Assembly (NCBI GenBank): GCA_040507225.1 | Contig: JBEVVG010000001.1 | Location: forward strand, 1,240,001-1,304,000 | From: Thiodiazotropha sp040507225 | GTDB lineage: Bacteria; Pseudomonadota; Gammaproteobacteria; Chromatiales; Chromatiaceae | Direction of reading: 5' to 3' | DNA: 64,000 nt | Shown here: positions 53,798 to 62,318 of the stretch, one piece after another | Position numbering within the stretch: the first letter of the stretch is position 1 | How the letters are laid out: the number at the start of each line of letters is the position of its first letter | Program-made: the position numbers and the translations under genes | The notes under the pieces: generated by a model | What the model saw: the letters and a program-made list of their open reading frames with translations, nothing else | Databases searched by the model: none | What the model was told of the DNA's origin: nothing

Positions 53798-54210
53798 ACA
53801 TCGATCATGTCTGCATTGCGGTGCGCTCCATACCCGCGACCCGGAAGCGACTCTGCGAGATACTCGAATACTCGGAGAAGACCCAGGTAGTGAAGAACAC
53901 CCGACAGGATGTGCTGGTGCAGTTTTTCCAGAAGGAAGGATCACTGGACATCAAGCTGATCCAGCCGGCAAGTCCGGATTCACCTCTGAAAAACTTTCTC
54001 AAATCCCGGGGCGAAGGACTGCACCACCTGTGTTTCAAGGCAGAGGATGTCCATCAGACCATGAGCGCCCTGACGGAACGCGGGGCCCGAATCACCGCCG
54101 ACCCGCTGCCGGGCGAGGCCTTCGATGAAGAACTGATTGCCTTTGCCTACGTGGCCGGCGGTTTGAACATCGAGGTCATCGACACCGACAAGCGTCGCGA
54201 TCTCATTTAA
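53794..54210 (+). CDS. VOC-family protein, methylmalonyl-CoA-epimerase-like
   Basis: The product is 138 residues with two beta-alpha-beta-beta-beta modules. IDHVCIAVRSI opens the first with a metal His. GEGLHHLCFKAEDVHQTMSALTERGARI opens the second with another His, and FAYVAGGLNIEVID ends with the metal Glu. The pattern matches epimerase/glyoxalase-type metal enzymes acting on CoA-like thioesters. In this operon the substrate may be the carrier-bound intermediate. Confidence 0.85.
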   Translation: MNIDHVCIAVRSIPATRKRLCEILEYSEKTQVVKNTRQDVLVQFFQKEGSLDIKLIQPASPDSPLKNFLKSRGEGLHHLCFKAEDVHQTMSALTERGARITADPLPGEAFDEELIAFAYVAGGLNIEVIDTDKRRDLI

Positions 54211-54233
54211 AAAAATCAACGGGAGAACACCGA

Positions 54234-55229
54234 ATGCAATCCTTATCCGAACGGTACGAAGCTGAAGTCCTCAATTTCGACCGTGATCAAGCGGTCGAGA
54301 AAATCTGCGAAACCATGCGCGACGTAATGCGCAGCCGATTGAAAAAACGCGGTCTCGTGGTTGCGGTCTCAGGCGGTATCGACAGCTCCGTGTCCGCCAC
54401 CCTGGCGGTCAAGGCATTCGGTCCGAAAAAAGTGTTCCTCATCCAGTTGCCGGAGAAGGCGTCCGCGGAAGATACCCAGTCCCGCAGCAGCCAGCTGATC
54501 CAGCATCTGGGCACCGAGCACACCGCCCACAACATTGCCGCCACCCTGGAGGCCATCGGCTGTTACGACGCCCAGGACGAAGCGGTGAAGAAGACCTTTC
54601 CCGAGTACGGCGACGGCTGGAAGAACAAGATCGTCATCAAGGGCGGGCTCGACGGCCAGGTGAACCACTTCATGCTGGTGGTTCAGGATCCCCAGGGGGG
54701 GCTGCATGAAAAACGCCTCGACCTGAGGGAATACCTGCAGATCGTCGCTGCCACCAACTACAAGCAGCGGATTCGCAAAACCATCGAGTACTACCATGCG
54801 GACCGCCTCAACTACGCGGTCATCGGCACCCCCAACCGGCTCGAATACGATCAGGGTTTCTTCGTCAAGAACGGTGACGGGTCCGCGGACCTGAAACCCA
54901 TTGCGCACCTCTACAAGACCCAGGTCTACCTGCTGGCGGAACATCTGGGGCTGCCCGCGTCGATCTGCAACGCAACCCCCACCACCGACACCTACAGCCT
55001 GCCCCAGGGTCAGGACGAGTTCTACTTCGCCCTGCCCTACCAGGAGATGGACAAGGCCCTGTGGGCCCACAATCAGGGGGCTTCTGCGGATTCGGTGGCC
55101 GACATGCTGGGTATCACCGAGGATCAGGCACGTTTCGTCCTGCAGGACATCGACAACAAGCGCAAGACCACTCACTACCTGCACGCCAAACCCTATCTGA
55201 TCGAACCGATTCCGGAACTCGATCTCTGA
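54234..55229 (+). CDS. NadE-like ammonia-dependent NAD+ synthase or related amide ligase
   Basis: The product is 331 residues with an N-type ATP-pyrophosphatase loop VAVSGGIDSSVSATLA and NadE segments IGTPNRLEYDQGFFVKNGDGSADLKPIAHLYKTQVYLLAEHLGLP and TPTTDTYSLPQGQDEFYF. It lacks the glutaminase domain and carries an internal insertion (about 115-160, EYGDGWKNKIVIKGGLDGQVNHFML). The family makes NAD+ from NaAD and ammonia. As last gene of a biosynthetic operon it may be a paralogue amidating another adenylated acid. A GGGAG site precedes the ATG. Confidence 0.85.
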   Translation: MQSLSERYEAEVLNFDRDQAVEKICETMRDVMRSRLKKRGLVVAVSGGIDSSVSATLAVKAFGPKKVFLIQLPEKASAEDTQSRSSQLIQHLGTEHTAHNIAATLEAIGCYDAQDEAVKKTFPEYGDGWKNKIVIKGGLDGQVNHFMLVVQDPQGGLHEKRLDLREYLQIVAATNYKQRIRKTIEYYHADRLNYAVIGTPNRLEYDQGFFVKNGDGSADLKPIAHLYKTQVYLLAEHLGLPASICNATPTTDTYSLPQGQDEFYFALPYQEMDKALWAHNQGASADSVADMLGITEDQARFVLQDIDNKRKTTHYLHAKPYLIEPIPELDL

Positions 55230-55244
55230 GACGCTCCCTGCCTT

Positions 55245-55284
55245 AAAAACCCGGCCCTGATGGCGATTCCATCGGGGGCCGGGT
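55245..55284 (-). terminator. Rho-independent terminator between convergent operons
   Basis: ACCCGGCCC (55249-55257) pairs perfectly with GGGCCGGGT (55276-55284), extended by GATGG/CCATC around a CGATT loop. On the minus strand the stem is followed by TTTTTAAGG, so it should end the ArnD-like operon; it lies 20 bp past nadE and may also stop plus-strand transcripts. Confidence 0.75.
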
Positions 55285-55471
55285 CATGCAGGATCCAATC
55301 TGCTCATTTTTTAACGCCCGCACCAGACTCCTGACAGGACTTTGATTAGCCAAACAGGGCACATTGAAAGGGGCTGATCTGCGAGCCTGGGGGAAACGAT
55401 CAGCAACCTACGCATGATCTCTACGATTTCCCTGCCTGATTTTGATGAACGGGACCGGGATGATCCGCTGA

Positions 55472-56347
55472 TTACACAACCAGACTCTGGGTCGCATAGT
55501 AATAGCGACCACTGGCTTCCGCCGCCCAGCCCAGCTGATGGTGTTTCAAATGCGGCCGGACCTCTTCATCGATGAGGTCGCGCAACGGCAGTACGCCCCC
55601 TTCGCGGCCCCGCCACATCACCAGCAGTTTCTCGAGTATCCCGAGCCGCGCCTGGCCTTCGGTTTCGGCGTCGCAAGAGAACACATGCCCCTGAGGCAGG
55701 ATGTGCTGGCTTTCGGCGTACAGGTACTCATGCACGTTGTCCCGGGTGATCGCCCCGCCCTGTTCGAGCAGTTCTGAAAGCGTCGGCAGGGTGGTGGGCA
55801 ACTGGGGACAGGTCGAGCTCACCCCCTGGAGTTCCGGGTAGAAGGCGCTCCTGCCCCGCACATCGCTGGCGTAGTCGAAGCCGTACTCCTGCTGCAGCTG
55901 AAGCAGGTGAGAGTTGGTCTGCCAGCCCGCCGCAGCCATGCTGCGGGGGGCTTCGCCGAAGACCGCTTGAAAATCCCCGATCGCCCGCTCCAGTTCCTGC
56001 CGGGTGCGGTCCGCGGGCGCGTGGGCCAGTTGGTTGAGCCAGTAGGAACGATCGTGACAGAGGATGCCCGCCTCATGCCCGGCGGCGGCCACCGAGCGCA
56101 TGATCTCCGCCGCGCGCTGCGAGATACGGGGCGGAAACAGGGCGATTCCGTATAGCCGGGACGCGGGGTTGAGGCGCGGATACCAGGGCTGGCGGATGGT
56201 ATCGGTGAGGCGTCCGCTCTTGTCCGGTCCGGTGGCGAAGAAGAAACTCCCCCGCATCTGATACTCGTCCAGCAGCCGGAGGATCGCCGGCACTCCCTGG
56301 GTGGCGCCCTGCAGGGTGTTGACGCAGATCCGCAGGCCCAGGCTCAT
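55472..56347 (-). CDS. ArnD-like polysaccharide deacetylase homologue with altered active site
   Basis: The product is 291 residues. The sequence follows E. coli ArnD (deformylase of the lipid A aminoarabinose pathway): VNTLQGATQGVPAILRLLDEYQMRGSFFFATGPDKSGR, SRLYG, GHEAGILCHD and SMAAAGWQTNSHLL. ArnD begins LRIDVDT; here it reads LRICVNT, so both Asp residues (general base and metal ligand) are Cys and Asn. The enzyme may be inactive or use another chemistry. Its start overlaps the TrhP stop (ATGA), so the two are translated together. No other arn gene is in the window. Confidence 0.8.
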   Translation of the reverse strand: MSLGLRICVNTLQGATQGVPAILRLLDEYQMRGSFFFATGPDKSGRLTDTIRQPWYPRLNPASRLYGIALFPPRISQRAAEIMRSVAAAGHEAGILCHDRSYWLNQLAHAPADRTRQELERAIGDFQAVFGEAPRSMAAAGWQTNSHLLQLQQEYGFDYASDVRGRSAFYPELQGVSSTCPQLPTTLPTLSELLEQGGAITRDNVHEYLYAESQHILPQGHVFSCDAETEGQARLGILEKLLVMWRGREGGVLPLRDLIDEEVRPHLKHHQLGWAAEASGRYYYATQSLVV

Positions 56348-57654
56348 GAGGCCTCCAGGTAGCGACACAACAGGGCGTGCTCGAGGCGTTCTCCGGACGG
56401 CAGGGCCACCCGCACCTGGTAGCCCCCACCCGGCGCCTCCTGCATGGCATTGCCGTTGCGATCCTGCAGGGTCTGCAGGATGAAGTCCTGGTTGCCCTGC
56501 GGGGTCATCAGTTCCAGGCGGTCGCCGAGACGCAACTTGTTTTTCACGTCCAGGTCCACCAGTCCGGTGGCCTCATCGATGCCGGTCACCTCGGCGACAA
56601 ACTGCTGACGTTCGGTCTGGGAACTGCCAAATCGGTAGTTCTGCAACTCCTGGGACTCGTGGCGCTGGTAGAAGCCGTCCGTGTAGCCCCGGTTGGCGAG
56701 GCTCTCCAGGTCGGCCATCAGATCCGCCCGGAAGGGGCGTCCGGCCAGCGCATCGTCGATCGCCTGCCGGTATACCTGGGTGGTGCGTGCGGTGTAGTAG
56801 TGGGACTTGGTGCGCCCCTCGATCTTCAGGCAGTCGACGCCGATCTCCACCAGCCGGGCCACATGCTCGACCGCGCGAAGATCCTTGGAATTCATGATGT
56901 AGGTGCCGTGTTCGTCCTCGAAGATCGGCATCTGCTCACCGGGTCGTCCCCCTTCCTCGATGTAGTAGACCTGCTCCGCTTCGGCATGCCGCGGCACCCC
57001 GGCAGGCCCGATCTGGGGACTTGGCGCGGCCACCGGTTGCGACAGCTTATAGTCCCAGCGGCAGCTGTTGGTGCAGGTGCCCTGGTTGGCATCCCGGTGG
57101 TTGAAATAGCCGGACAGCAGGCAGCGTCCGGAATAGGCGATGCACAGGGCGCCGTGGATGAACACCTCGAGCTCCATGTCGGGGCAGCTCTGGCGGATCT
57201 CGCTCACCTCGTCCAAGGAGAGTTCCCGGGAGAGGATCACCCGGGTCAGTCCCTGGTGTTGCCAGAAGCGCACTGCCTCGGCATTCACCGTGTTCGCCTG
57301 CACCGAGAGATGAACCGGCATCTCCGGCCAGCGTTCGCGCACCATCAGGATCAGTCCCGGATCGGACATGATCAACGCATCCGGGCCCATCGCGACAATC
57401 GGTTCGAGGTCGCGGATAAAGGTTTTGAGTTTGGCATTGTGCGGCATCACGTTGCAGGCCAGGTAGAACTGGCGTTGCAGGGCATGAGCCTCGGCGATAC
57501 CGATCGCCAGGTTGTCCTCGAGGAAATCGTTGTTACGCACTCGCAGGCTGTAACGGGGCAGTCCGGCGTACACCGCATCCGCCCCGTAGGCGAAGGCATA
57601 GCGGGCGTTCTTCAGGGTTCCGGCCGGAGCCAGCAGTTCCGTTCGTCGCGCCAT
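56344..57654 (-). CDS. trhP: U32-family tRNA hydroxylation protein TrhP (YegQ)
   Basis: The product is 436 residues (E. coli YegQ has about 450). It opens ELLAPAGTLKNARYAFAYGADAVYAGLPRYSLRVRNNDF and carries the Cys-rich U32 centre CIAYSGRCLLSGYFNHRDANQGTCTNSCRWDY, which holds an iron-sulfur cluster in relatives. KDLRAVEHVARLVEIGVDCLKIEGRTKS follows. TrhP acts with prephenate to hydroxylate wobble uridine 34 in several tRNAs. It lies between a ChaN-like gene (18-bp gap) and the ArnD-like gene. Confidence 0.92.
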   Translation of the reverse strand: MARRTELLAPAGTLKNARYAFAYGADAVYAGLPRYSLRVRNNDFLEDNLAIGIAEAHALQRQFYLACNVMPHNAKLKTFIRDLEPIVAMGPDALIMSDPGLILMVRERWPEMPVHLSVQANTVNAEAVRFWQHQGLTRVILSRELSLDEVSEIRQSCPDMELEVFIHGALCIAYSGRCLLSGYFNHRDANQGTCTNSCRWDYKLSQPVAAPSPQIGPAGVPRHAEAEQVYYIEEGGRPGEQMPIFEDEHGTYIMNSKDLRAVEHVARLVEIGVDCLKIEGRTKSHYYTARTTQVYRQAIDDALAGRPFRADLMADLESLANRGYTDGFYQRHESQELQNYRFGSSQTERQQFVAEVTGIDEATGLVDLDVKNKLRLGDRLELMTPQGNQDFILQTLQDRNGNAMQEAPGGGYQVRVALPSGERLEHALLCRYLEAS

Positions 57655-57672
57655 GGGTTCAGATCCGGGTTG

Positions 57673-58797
57673 TCACTTCAGGGTGACCTCGACCGTCTCG
57701 ATGGTGGCGCCAATGAACATCCGGTCCCGTTCGAACTTGACCAGGACCTTGTCACCCATACCCTTGTCCATCAGGACGACCCGCAGATCCGAATAGTGCT
57801 CGATCGGCCGGTCATCCAGCGCCAGGATCCGGTCCTTCTCCTTCAGACCGGCCGCCGCGGCACCGCTGCCCTCGACGAATCCGTTGATCGAGAGGGGATT
57901 GTCCTGGGTGTTGAGCAGTATCCCGAGCTTGCCCGCGGGGGGCAGTCCCGGGCCATTCGCCAGAATCACAAAGTCCCCCAGGGCGGGATCGAGTTCCTGG
58001 GGACTGTTAACATTCAGCACGATCGCCTGGGGATCCGGCACCCGACGCAACAGCCGTTTGGGAATCCCGTCGCCGTACATCAGATGACCGATGCCGGCGA
58101 GGACGACCATCGGACTGCCGGGATGTTCATTCAGCCAGCGGGCGGCCCGTTCGGCCATACCCTCGTCCCACAGCAACTGCACATCGAGAAAATGCTCGAA
58201 CGACCGTCCTTCCCCATGAGGGTGGCTGTCGAATATGGTCTTGAGCCGGTCGCGATACGTTGGGTTGTCCCGGTCGATCTCGGCGGGTATGCGCGCCCGT
58301 TGCTCCTCATCCAGGGTATCGAGTCCCCCACGCCCCACCTTTTCGGTGATCTCGCTCTCCAGATTCAGCGCGATCAGGGGGATCCCGTGCTCCCTGGCAT
58401 ATCTGAGGATCGGCCGATAGAGCCGGTAGTCGAAGCGCCAGCGCTCGAAATACTGGGTATCGCGCAGCATCTGCGCTTCATCGATCTCCCCGCTGATATA
58501 GGCATCCAGTACCGACTGGTAGGGCTGGGCGAAGAACTCCAGGCCGATCGCCATGTCGGAGTGTTTGTCGTGCATGCCTTTGATGATGGCCAGCTGGTTG
58601 AGATGATGCGGATACTGATCGTGGGATTCACCCACGAACACCACCCGCCGATCCGCCACCGAATCGACCAGTGCCGACAGATCCATCAATTGCGACAGAT
58701 CGACGACCGCCTGGGGCGATTGTTCCCCGGCCCGGGCTTCTGTCATCATGACACAGGACAGCAACAGGGCCAGCCAGTTCATGAACCGTCTGTTCAC
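57673..58797 (-). CDS. ChaN-like (Tiki/heme-uptake superfamily) protein with PDZ domain
   Basis: The product is about 374 residues from a GTG at 58797 that gives a normal signal peptide (NRRF then LALLLSCVMM...ARAG). Longer starts up to 58965 and the ATG at 58782 are possible. The ChaN domain (about 40-255) has VVFVGESHDQYPHHLNQL and, late, VVLAGIGHLMYGDGIPKRL, with the family's acidic/His pairs. A PDZ domain (about 275-370) begins GKLGILLNTQDNPL and has GSGAAAAGLKEKDRILALDDRPI. It should be periplasmic or membrane-associated. Heme binding is known for Campylobacter ChaN; the role here is unknown. Confidence 0.85.
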   Translation of the reverse strand: MNRRFMNWLALLLSCVMMTEARAGEQSPQAVVDLSQLMDLSALVDSVADRRVVFVGESHDQYPHHLNQLAIIKGMHDKHSDMAIGLEFFAQPYQSVLDAYISGEIDEAQMLRDTQYFERWRFDYRLYRPILRYAREHGIPLIALNLESEITEKVGRGGLDTLDEEQRARIPAEIDRDNPTYRDRLKTIFDSHPHGEGRSFEHFLDVQLLWDEGMAERAARWLNEHPGSPMVVLAGIGHLMYGDGIPKRLLRRVPDPQAIVLNVNSPQELDPALGDFVILANGPGLPPAGKLGILLNTQDNPLSINGFVEGSGAAAAGLKEKDRILALDDRPIEHYSDLRVVLMDKGMGDKVLVKFERDRMFIGATIETVEVTLK

Positions 58798-58831
58798 GCG
58801 GGGGTGATCGGTAAGCCGGGTACTTAACAGC

Positions 58832-61066
58832 ATGATGTCATTAATCAGATTGGGAATGATGCGAGCCAATATTATCAGGTTTGTGAGTTTGATTGGCGGT
58901 ACAGGGAATCGTTCATCCCGCTTCCGCGTGGGGATTGGGTTGCTGAGCGCCTGCCTGATCGCCACTCATCCGGCCTTCGCCGCGGAAGCCGTGCATCACG
59001 ACCTACAGGTTGAGCTGGATCCACTGAATCACCGCCTCCAGGTCACCGACCGGATCCGTCTCAGCCACCCGGATCAAAACCGCTTCTGGCTGCACGATGG
59101 CCTGCAGCCCGAGAGTCTCACCGAGGGCGTGAGTATCGAGGTGGAGGGGCGCTCTAAAGGCCCGATACCCGTGGTGGCCTACCGGCTGAGGATGCCAGAG
59201 AAGACCGGGCAAGTCACCCTGAGGTATGCAGGGAAGATCGAACATCCCCGCACGAGCTATCAGGAGAGCCCCGGGCGGCAGCAGGAGCAATTGGCGGGCA
59301 CGCTCTCGGAAGAGGGTATTTATCTGGATGCCGGGGTGGCCTGGTACCCCCGTTTCCCCGATACCCTGCAGACTTTCAGCCTCCGCGCCACCCTCCCCGA
59401 AGGCTGGCTGGCGGTGAGTCAGGGCGAGGGACCGAAGATCGAAACCCGGAGCGACTCGGTCAGCGTCCACTGGCGGGAGTCCAGCCCCCAGGACGATATC
59501 TATCTGGTGGGCGCCCCCTACCACTTCTACCGTCAGCCTGCCGGTTCCCACGAGGCCCAGGTCTTCCTGCGTCAGGACGACCCGCAACTGGCGCAGCGCT
59601 ACCTGGACACCACCCGAGACTACCTGGCGCTGTACGAGCAGCTGATCGGTCCCTACCCCTATGCCAAATTCGCCATGGTGGAGAACTTCTGGGAGACCGG
59701 CTTCGGCATGCCCTCCTTCACCTTGCTGGGTTCCCGGGTGGTGCGCCTGCCGTTCATCCTGCGCACCTCCTATCCCCACGAGATCCTGCATAACTGGTGG
59801 GGAAACAGCGTCTACATCGACTATCCGAGCGGCAACTGGGCCGAGGGCCTGACCAGCTACCTGGCCGACCACCTGCTCGATGAACAGCAGGGCCGGGGCG
59901 CCGAGCATCGTCGCCGTGTGCTGCAGCGTTATCAGGACTTCATCCACCAGGACAACGATTTCCCTCTCAGCCAGTTCCGTGGCCGGCATGGCAGCGCCAG
60001 CCAGGCAGTGGGCTACGGCAAGGCGCTGATGTTCTTTCACATGCTGCGTCGTTCCCTGGGTGACTCCGCGTTCATCGAGGGACTGCAGCGCTTCTATCGT
60101 GACAACCGCTTCAAGACGGCGGGATACGAACAGTGGCGCGAGGCCTTCGAGTCGGTGAGCGGCACCTCACTGGCAGAGTTTTTCGACGCCTGGATCCAGC
60201 GGGAGGGCGCCCCGACCCTGGCGGTTGAAAACCTGCAGGTGCAACCCCTGGAGAGCGGGTATGTCATGACATTGCGTCTGCATCAGACCCAGGATTCGGC
60301 CCCTTTTCCCCTGCAGGTGCCACTGCTGGTCCACTACGACGACCGGCCTGCCGAACTTCACCGGGTATCCCTCACCGGCCGGGAGCAGACCTACCGCCTG
60401 ACGCTTCCCGCCCTACCCCGGCAGCTCGATGTGGATCCCTGGTACGACCTGTTTCGCACCCTCTATACGCAGGAGTCACCCCCCACCCTGAGCGGGCTGT
60501 TCGGCGCCCGCAAGGTCCTGTTCGTGATTCCCAGCCAGGCCCCCAGGCCCCTGCACGACGCCTACCTGGCATTAGCCCGTAACTGGGCCGAGGGTTATGC
60601 TCAGGCGGAGATCCTGGAGGATGACGCGATCAGCGAACTGCCGGAGGATCGTCCGGTGTGGATCCTGGGTTGGGAGAACCGTTTTCGAAAAACCTTCATG
60701 GCCGGCCTGAGCGGTTATCCGGTGACCGACCGGGAGCCTGCCCTGCTCCTCAACGGGACGGCCTTCACCCGGGAGAATCACAGCTTCGCCCTGACCCGGC
60801 GTACCCCGGACAACGGCCCGGTACAGGCCTGGGTGGGCGGCTTCTCCGAGGCCAACCTGGGCCTGCTCGAGCGCAAACTGCCGCACTACGGCAGCTACAG
60901 CTATCTGGCCTTTTCCGGGGCACAGACCCGCAATGTCGCCAAGGGCCAGTGGCCGGCCTCCTCCTCCCCCCTGCGCATTCCCCTGAAACCCGGGCAGCCC
61001 CTGGTCCATGCGGAGCAGCCCGGGGCTTTGTATCCGCCCCGCCAGCCGGCGTCCCATGATGAGTGA
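58832..61066 (+). CDS. Secreted M1-family zinc aminopeptidase-like protein
   Basis: The product is 744 residues. A signal peptide (about 32-50, VGIGLLSACLIATHPAFAA) follows a long N-terminal extension; a start at 58859 or later is possible. The zinc site is HEILH (316-320) with Glu338 in NWAEGLTSYLADH; the spacing to the third ligand is one residue shorter than the usual HExxH-x18-E. The GxMEN loop of classical M1 enzymes reads GFGMPSF. A C-terminal region (about 570-730) resembles no known domain. It overlaps the next gene by 11 bp. Confidence 0.85.
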   Translation: MMSLIRLGMMRANIIRFVSLIGGTGNRSSRFRVGIGLLSACLIATHPAFAAEAVHHDLQVELDPLNHRLQVTDRIRLSHPDQNRFWLHDGLQPESLTEGVSIEVEGRSKGPIPVVAYRLRMPEKTGQVTLRYAGKIEHPRTSYQESPGRQQEQLAGTLSEEGIYLDAGVAWYPRFPDTLQTFSLRATLPEGWLAVSQGEGPKIETRSDSVSVHWRESSPQDDIYLVGAPYHFYRQPAGSHEAQVFLRQDDPQLAQRYLDTTRDYLALYEQLIGPYPYAKFAMVENFWETGFGMPSFTLLGSRVVRLPFILRTSYPHEILHNWWGNSVYIDYPSGNWAEGLTSYLADHLLDEQQGRGAEHRRRVLQRYQDFIHQDNDFPLSQFRGRHGSASQAVGYGKALMFFHMLRRSLGDSAFIEGLQRFYRDNRFKTAGYEQWREAFESVSGTSLAEFFDAWIQREGAPTLAVENLQVQPLESGYVMTLRLHQTQDSAPFPLQVPLLVHYDDRPAELHRVSLTGREQTYRLTLPALPRQLDVDPWYDLFRTLYTQESPPTLSGLFGARKVLFVIPSQAPRPLHDAYLALARNWAEGYAQAEILEDDAISELPEDRPVWILGWENRFRKTFMAGLSGYPVTDREPALLLNGTAFTRENHSFALTRRTPDNGPVQAWVGGFSEANLGLLERKLPHYGSYSYLAFSGAQTRNVAKGQWPASSSPLRIPLKPGQPLVHAEQPGALYPPRQPASHDE

Positions 61067-62318
61067 GCGGCCCGCACGAATCCCCCGGTGCCTGAGCGTC
61101 CTGCTGCTGTTGCTCACGGGATTCGTCGCGACGTCGGCGATTGCCGGTACTCTCAAGATCATCCTGCCCGGGCACCGCCTCGCCCCTGAGCAACTGGCGG
61201 TGGTGGTCAATGACAGCGATCCACTCAGCGTACGCATCGGCGAGTACTACCGAGAGGCGCGCCAAATTCCGCATGACAACCTGATCCACCTGCGTTTCCC
61301 CGCGGACCGGGACAGTTTGAATGCGGAAACCTTCGTTCCCCTGCGCGAGGTCCTGTTCGCCGCAACCCCTGAGCGGGTCCAGGCCTATGCCCTCGCCTGG
61401 GCGCGTCCCTACCGGGTGGGCTGCATGTCCATGACATCCGCCGTCAGCCTCGGATATGACCGATCCTGGTGCTCTGAAAAGCGTTGCGACGCGACCCGGA
61501 ACAGCCCCTACTACGGCTATACCGGGTCTACCCCCTGGCGGGATCTCGGGATTCGCCCCAGCATCAATCTCGCCGCTCGGAATTTCCAGCAGGCCAAGGC
61601 GTTGATCGACCGGGGCCTGGCCTCGGACGGCAGTCTGCCCGGCGGTACCGCCTACCTGCTGAGCACCCATGACCGTCATCGCAATGTGCGCGCCCGGGAC
61701 TACAGCCTGGTCGCGCGTCTGATGTCCGGCTGGATCGACACAAGCATTCTCAGGGCCGATACCCTGAAGGACCGGGATGATGTGCTGTTCTACTTCACCG
61801 GACTGCCCCGTGTGGAGGGACTGGAGAGCCTGAATTTTCGTCCCGGTGCGATCGCCGATCACCTGACTTCGGCGGGTGGAATACTCAACGGCAGCCGCCA
61901 GATGAGCGCAATCGAGTGGCTGGAAGCGGGGGCGACCGGCAGTTACGGCACCGTGGTCGAGCCCTGCAACCACCTGGGCAAGTTCCCCGAGCCCCGACTT
62001 TTAATGGAGAGTTATGGACGCGGCGCCAGCCTGATCGAATCCTACTGGCGCAGTGTCCAGCAACCCGGCGAGGGAATCTTCATAGGCGAACCCCTGGCCG
62101 CACCCTTTGCCGGGGCGAACCTGACACGCACTCCCACCGGCCTGCGCCTGACCACTCGCAACCTGTGGCCCGGGAGTTACCGGATCAGTCATTCGATCAA
62201 TCCGATCGGTCCGTTTGAAGTATTCAGTCGAATCAGCATCAAGCCTCACCAGCGTGAATTTGACCTCCCGGACCGGGGAGACGGTTACTACCGGGTCGAA
62301 CCGCTGGAGTCTCCCTGA
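61056..62318 (+). CDS. TIGR03790-like secreted protein
   Basis: The product is about 420 residues with a signal peptide (CLSVLLLLLTGFVATSAIA). The opening APEQLAVVVNDSDPLSVRIGEYYREARQIPHDNLIHLRFPAD and the later AGGILNGSRQMSAIEWLEAGATGSYGTVVEPCN are typical of the TIGR03790 family, found in Geobacter and other proteobacteria with no assigned function. Four Cys in the middle (GCMSM, WCSEKRCD) may be disulfides. Translation is coupled to the M1 peptidase, so a joint periplasmic function is likely. Its 3' end overlaps the convergent glycosyltransferase by 31 bp. Confidence 0.8.
   Translation: MMSERPARIPRCLSVLLLLLTGFVATSAIAGTLKIILPGHRLAPEQLAVVVNDSDPLSVRIGEYYREARQIPHDNLIHLRFPADRDSLNAETFVPLREVLFAATPERVQAYALAWARPYRVGCMSMTSAVSLGYDRSWCSEKRCDATRNSPYYGYTGSTPWRDLGIRPSINLAARNFQQAKALIDRGLASDGSLPGGTAYLLSTHDRHRNVRARDYSLVARLMSGWIDTSILRADTLKDRDDVLFYFTGLPRVEGLESLNFRPGAIADHLTSAGGILNGSRQMSAIEWLEAGATGSYGTVVEPCNHLGKFPEPRLLMESYGRGASLIESYWRSVQQPGEGIFIGEPLAAPFAGANLTRTPTGLRLTTRNLWPGSYRISHSINPIGPFEVFSRISIKPHQREFDLPDRGDGYYRVEPLESP

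Noticed and set aside
52298..53944. 548-codon open frame antisense to the AMP ligase
   Set aside because: It is a shadow of a complete ANL-family enzyme and its composition is unlike a real protein.
56377..58827. 816-codon plus-strand open frame across trhP and the ChaN-like gene
   Set aside because: It spans two well-supported minus-strand genes and their junction, has no family motif, and is a high-GC artefact.
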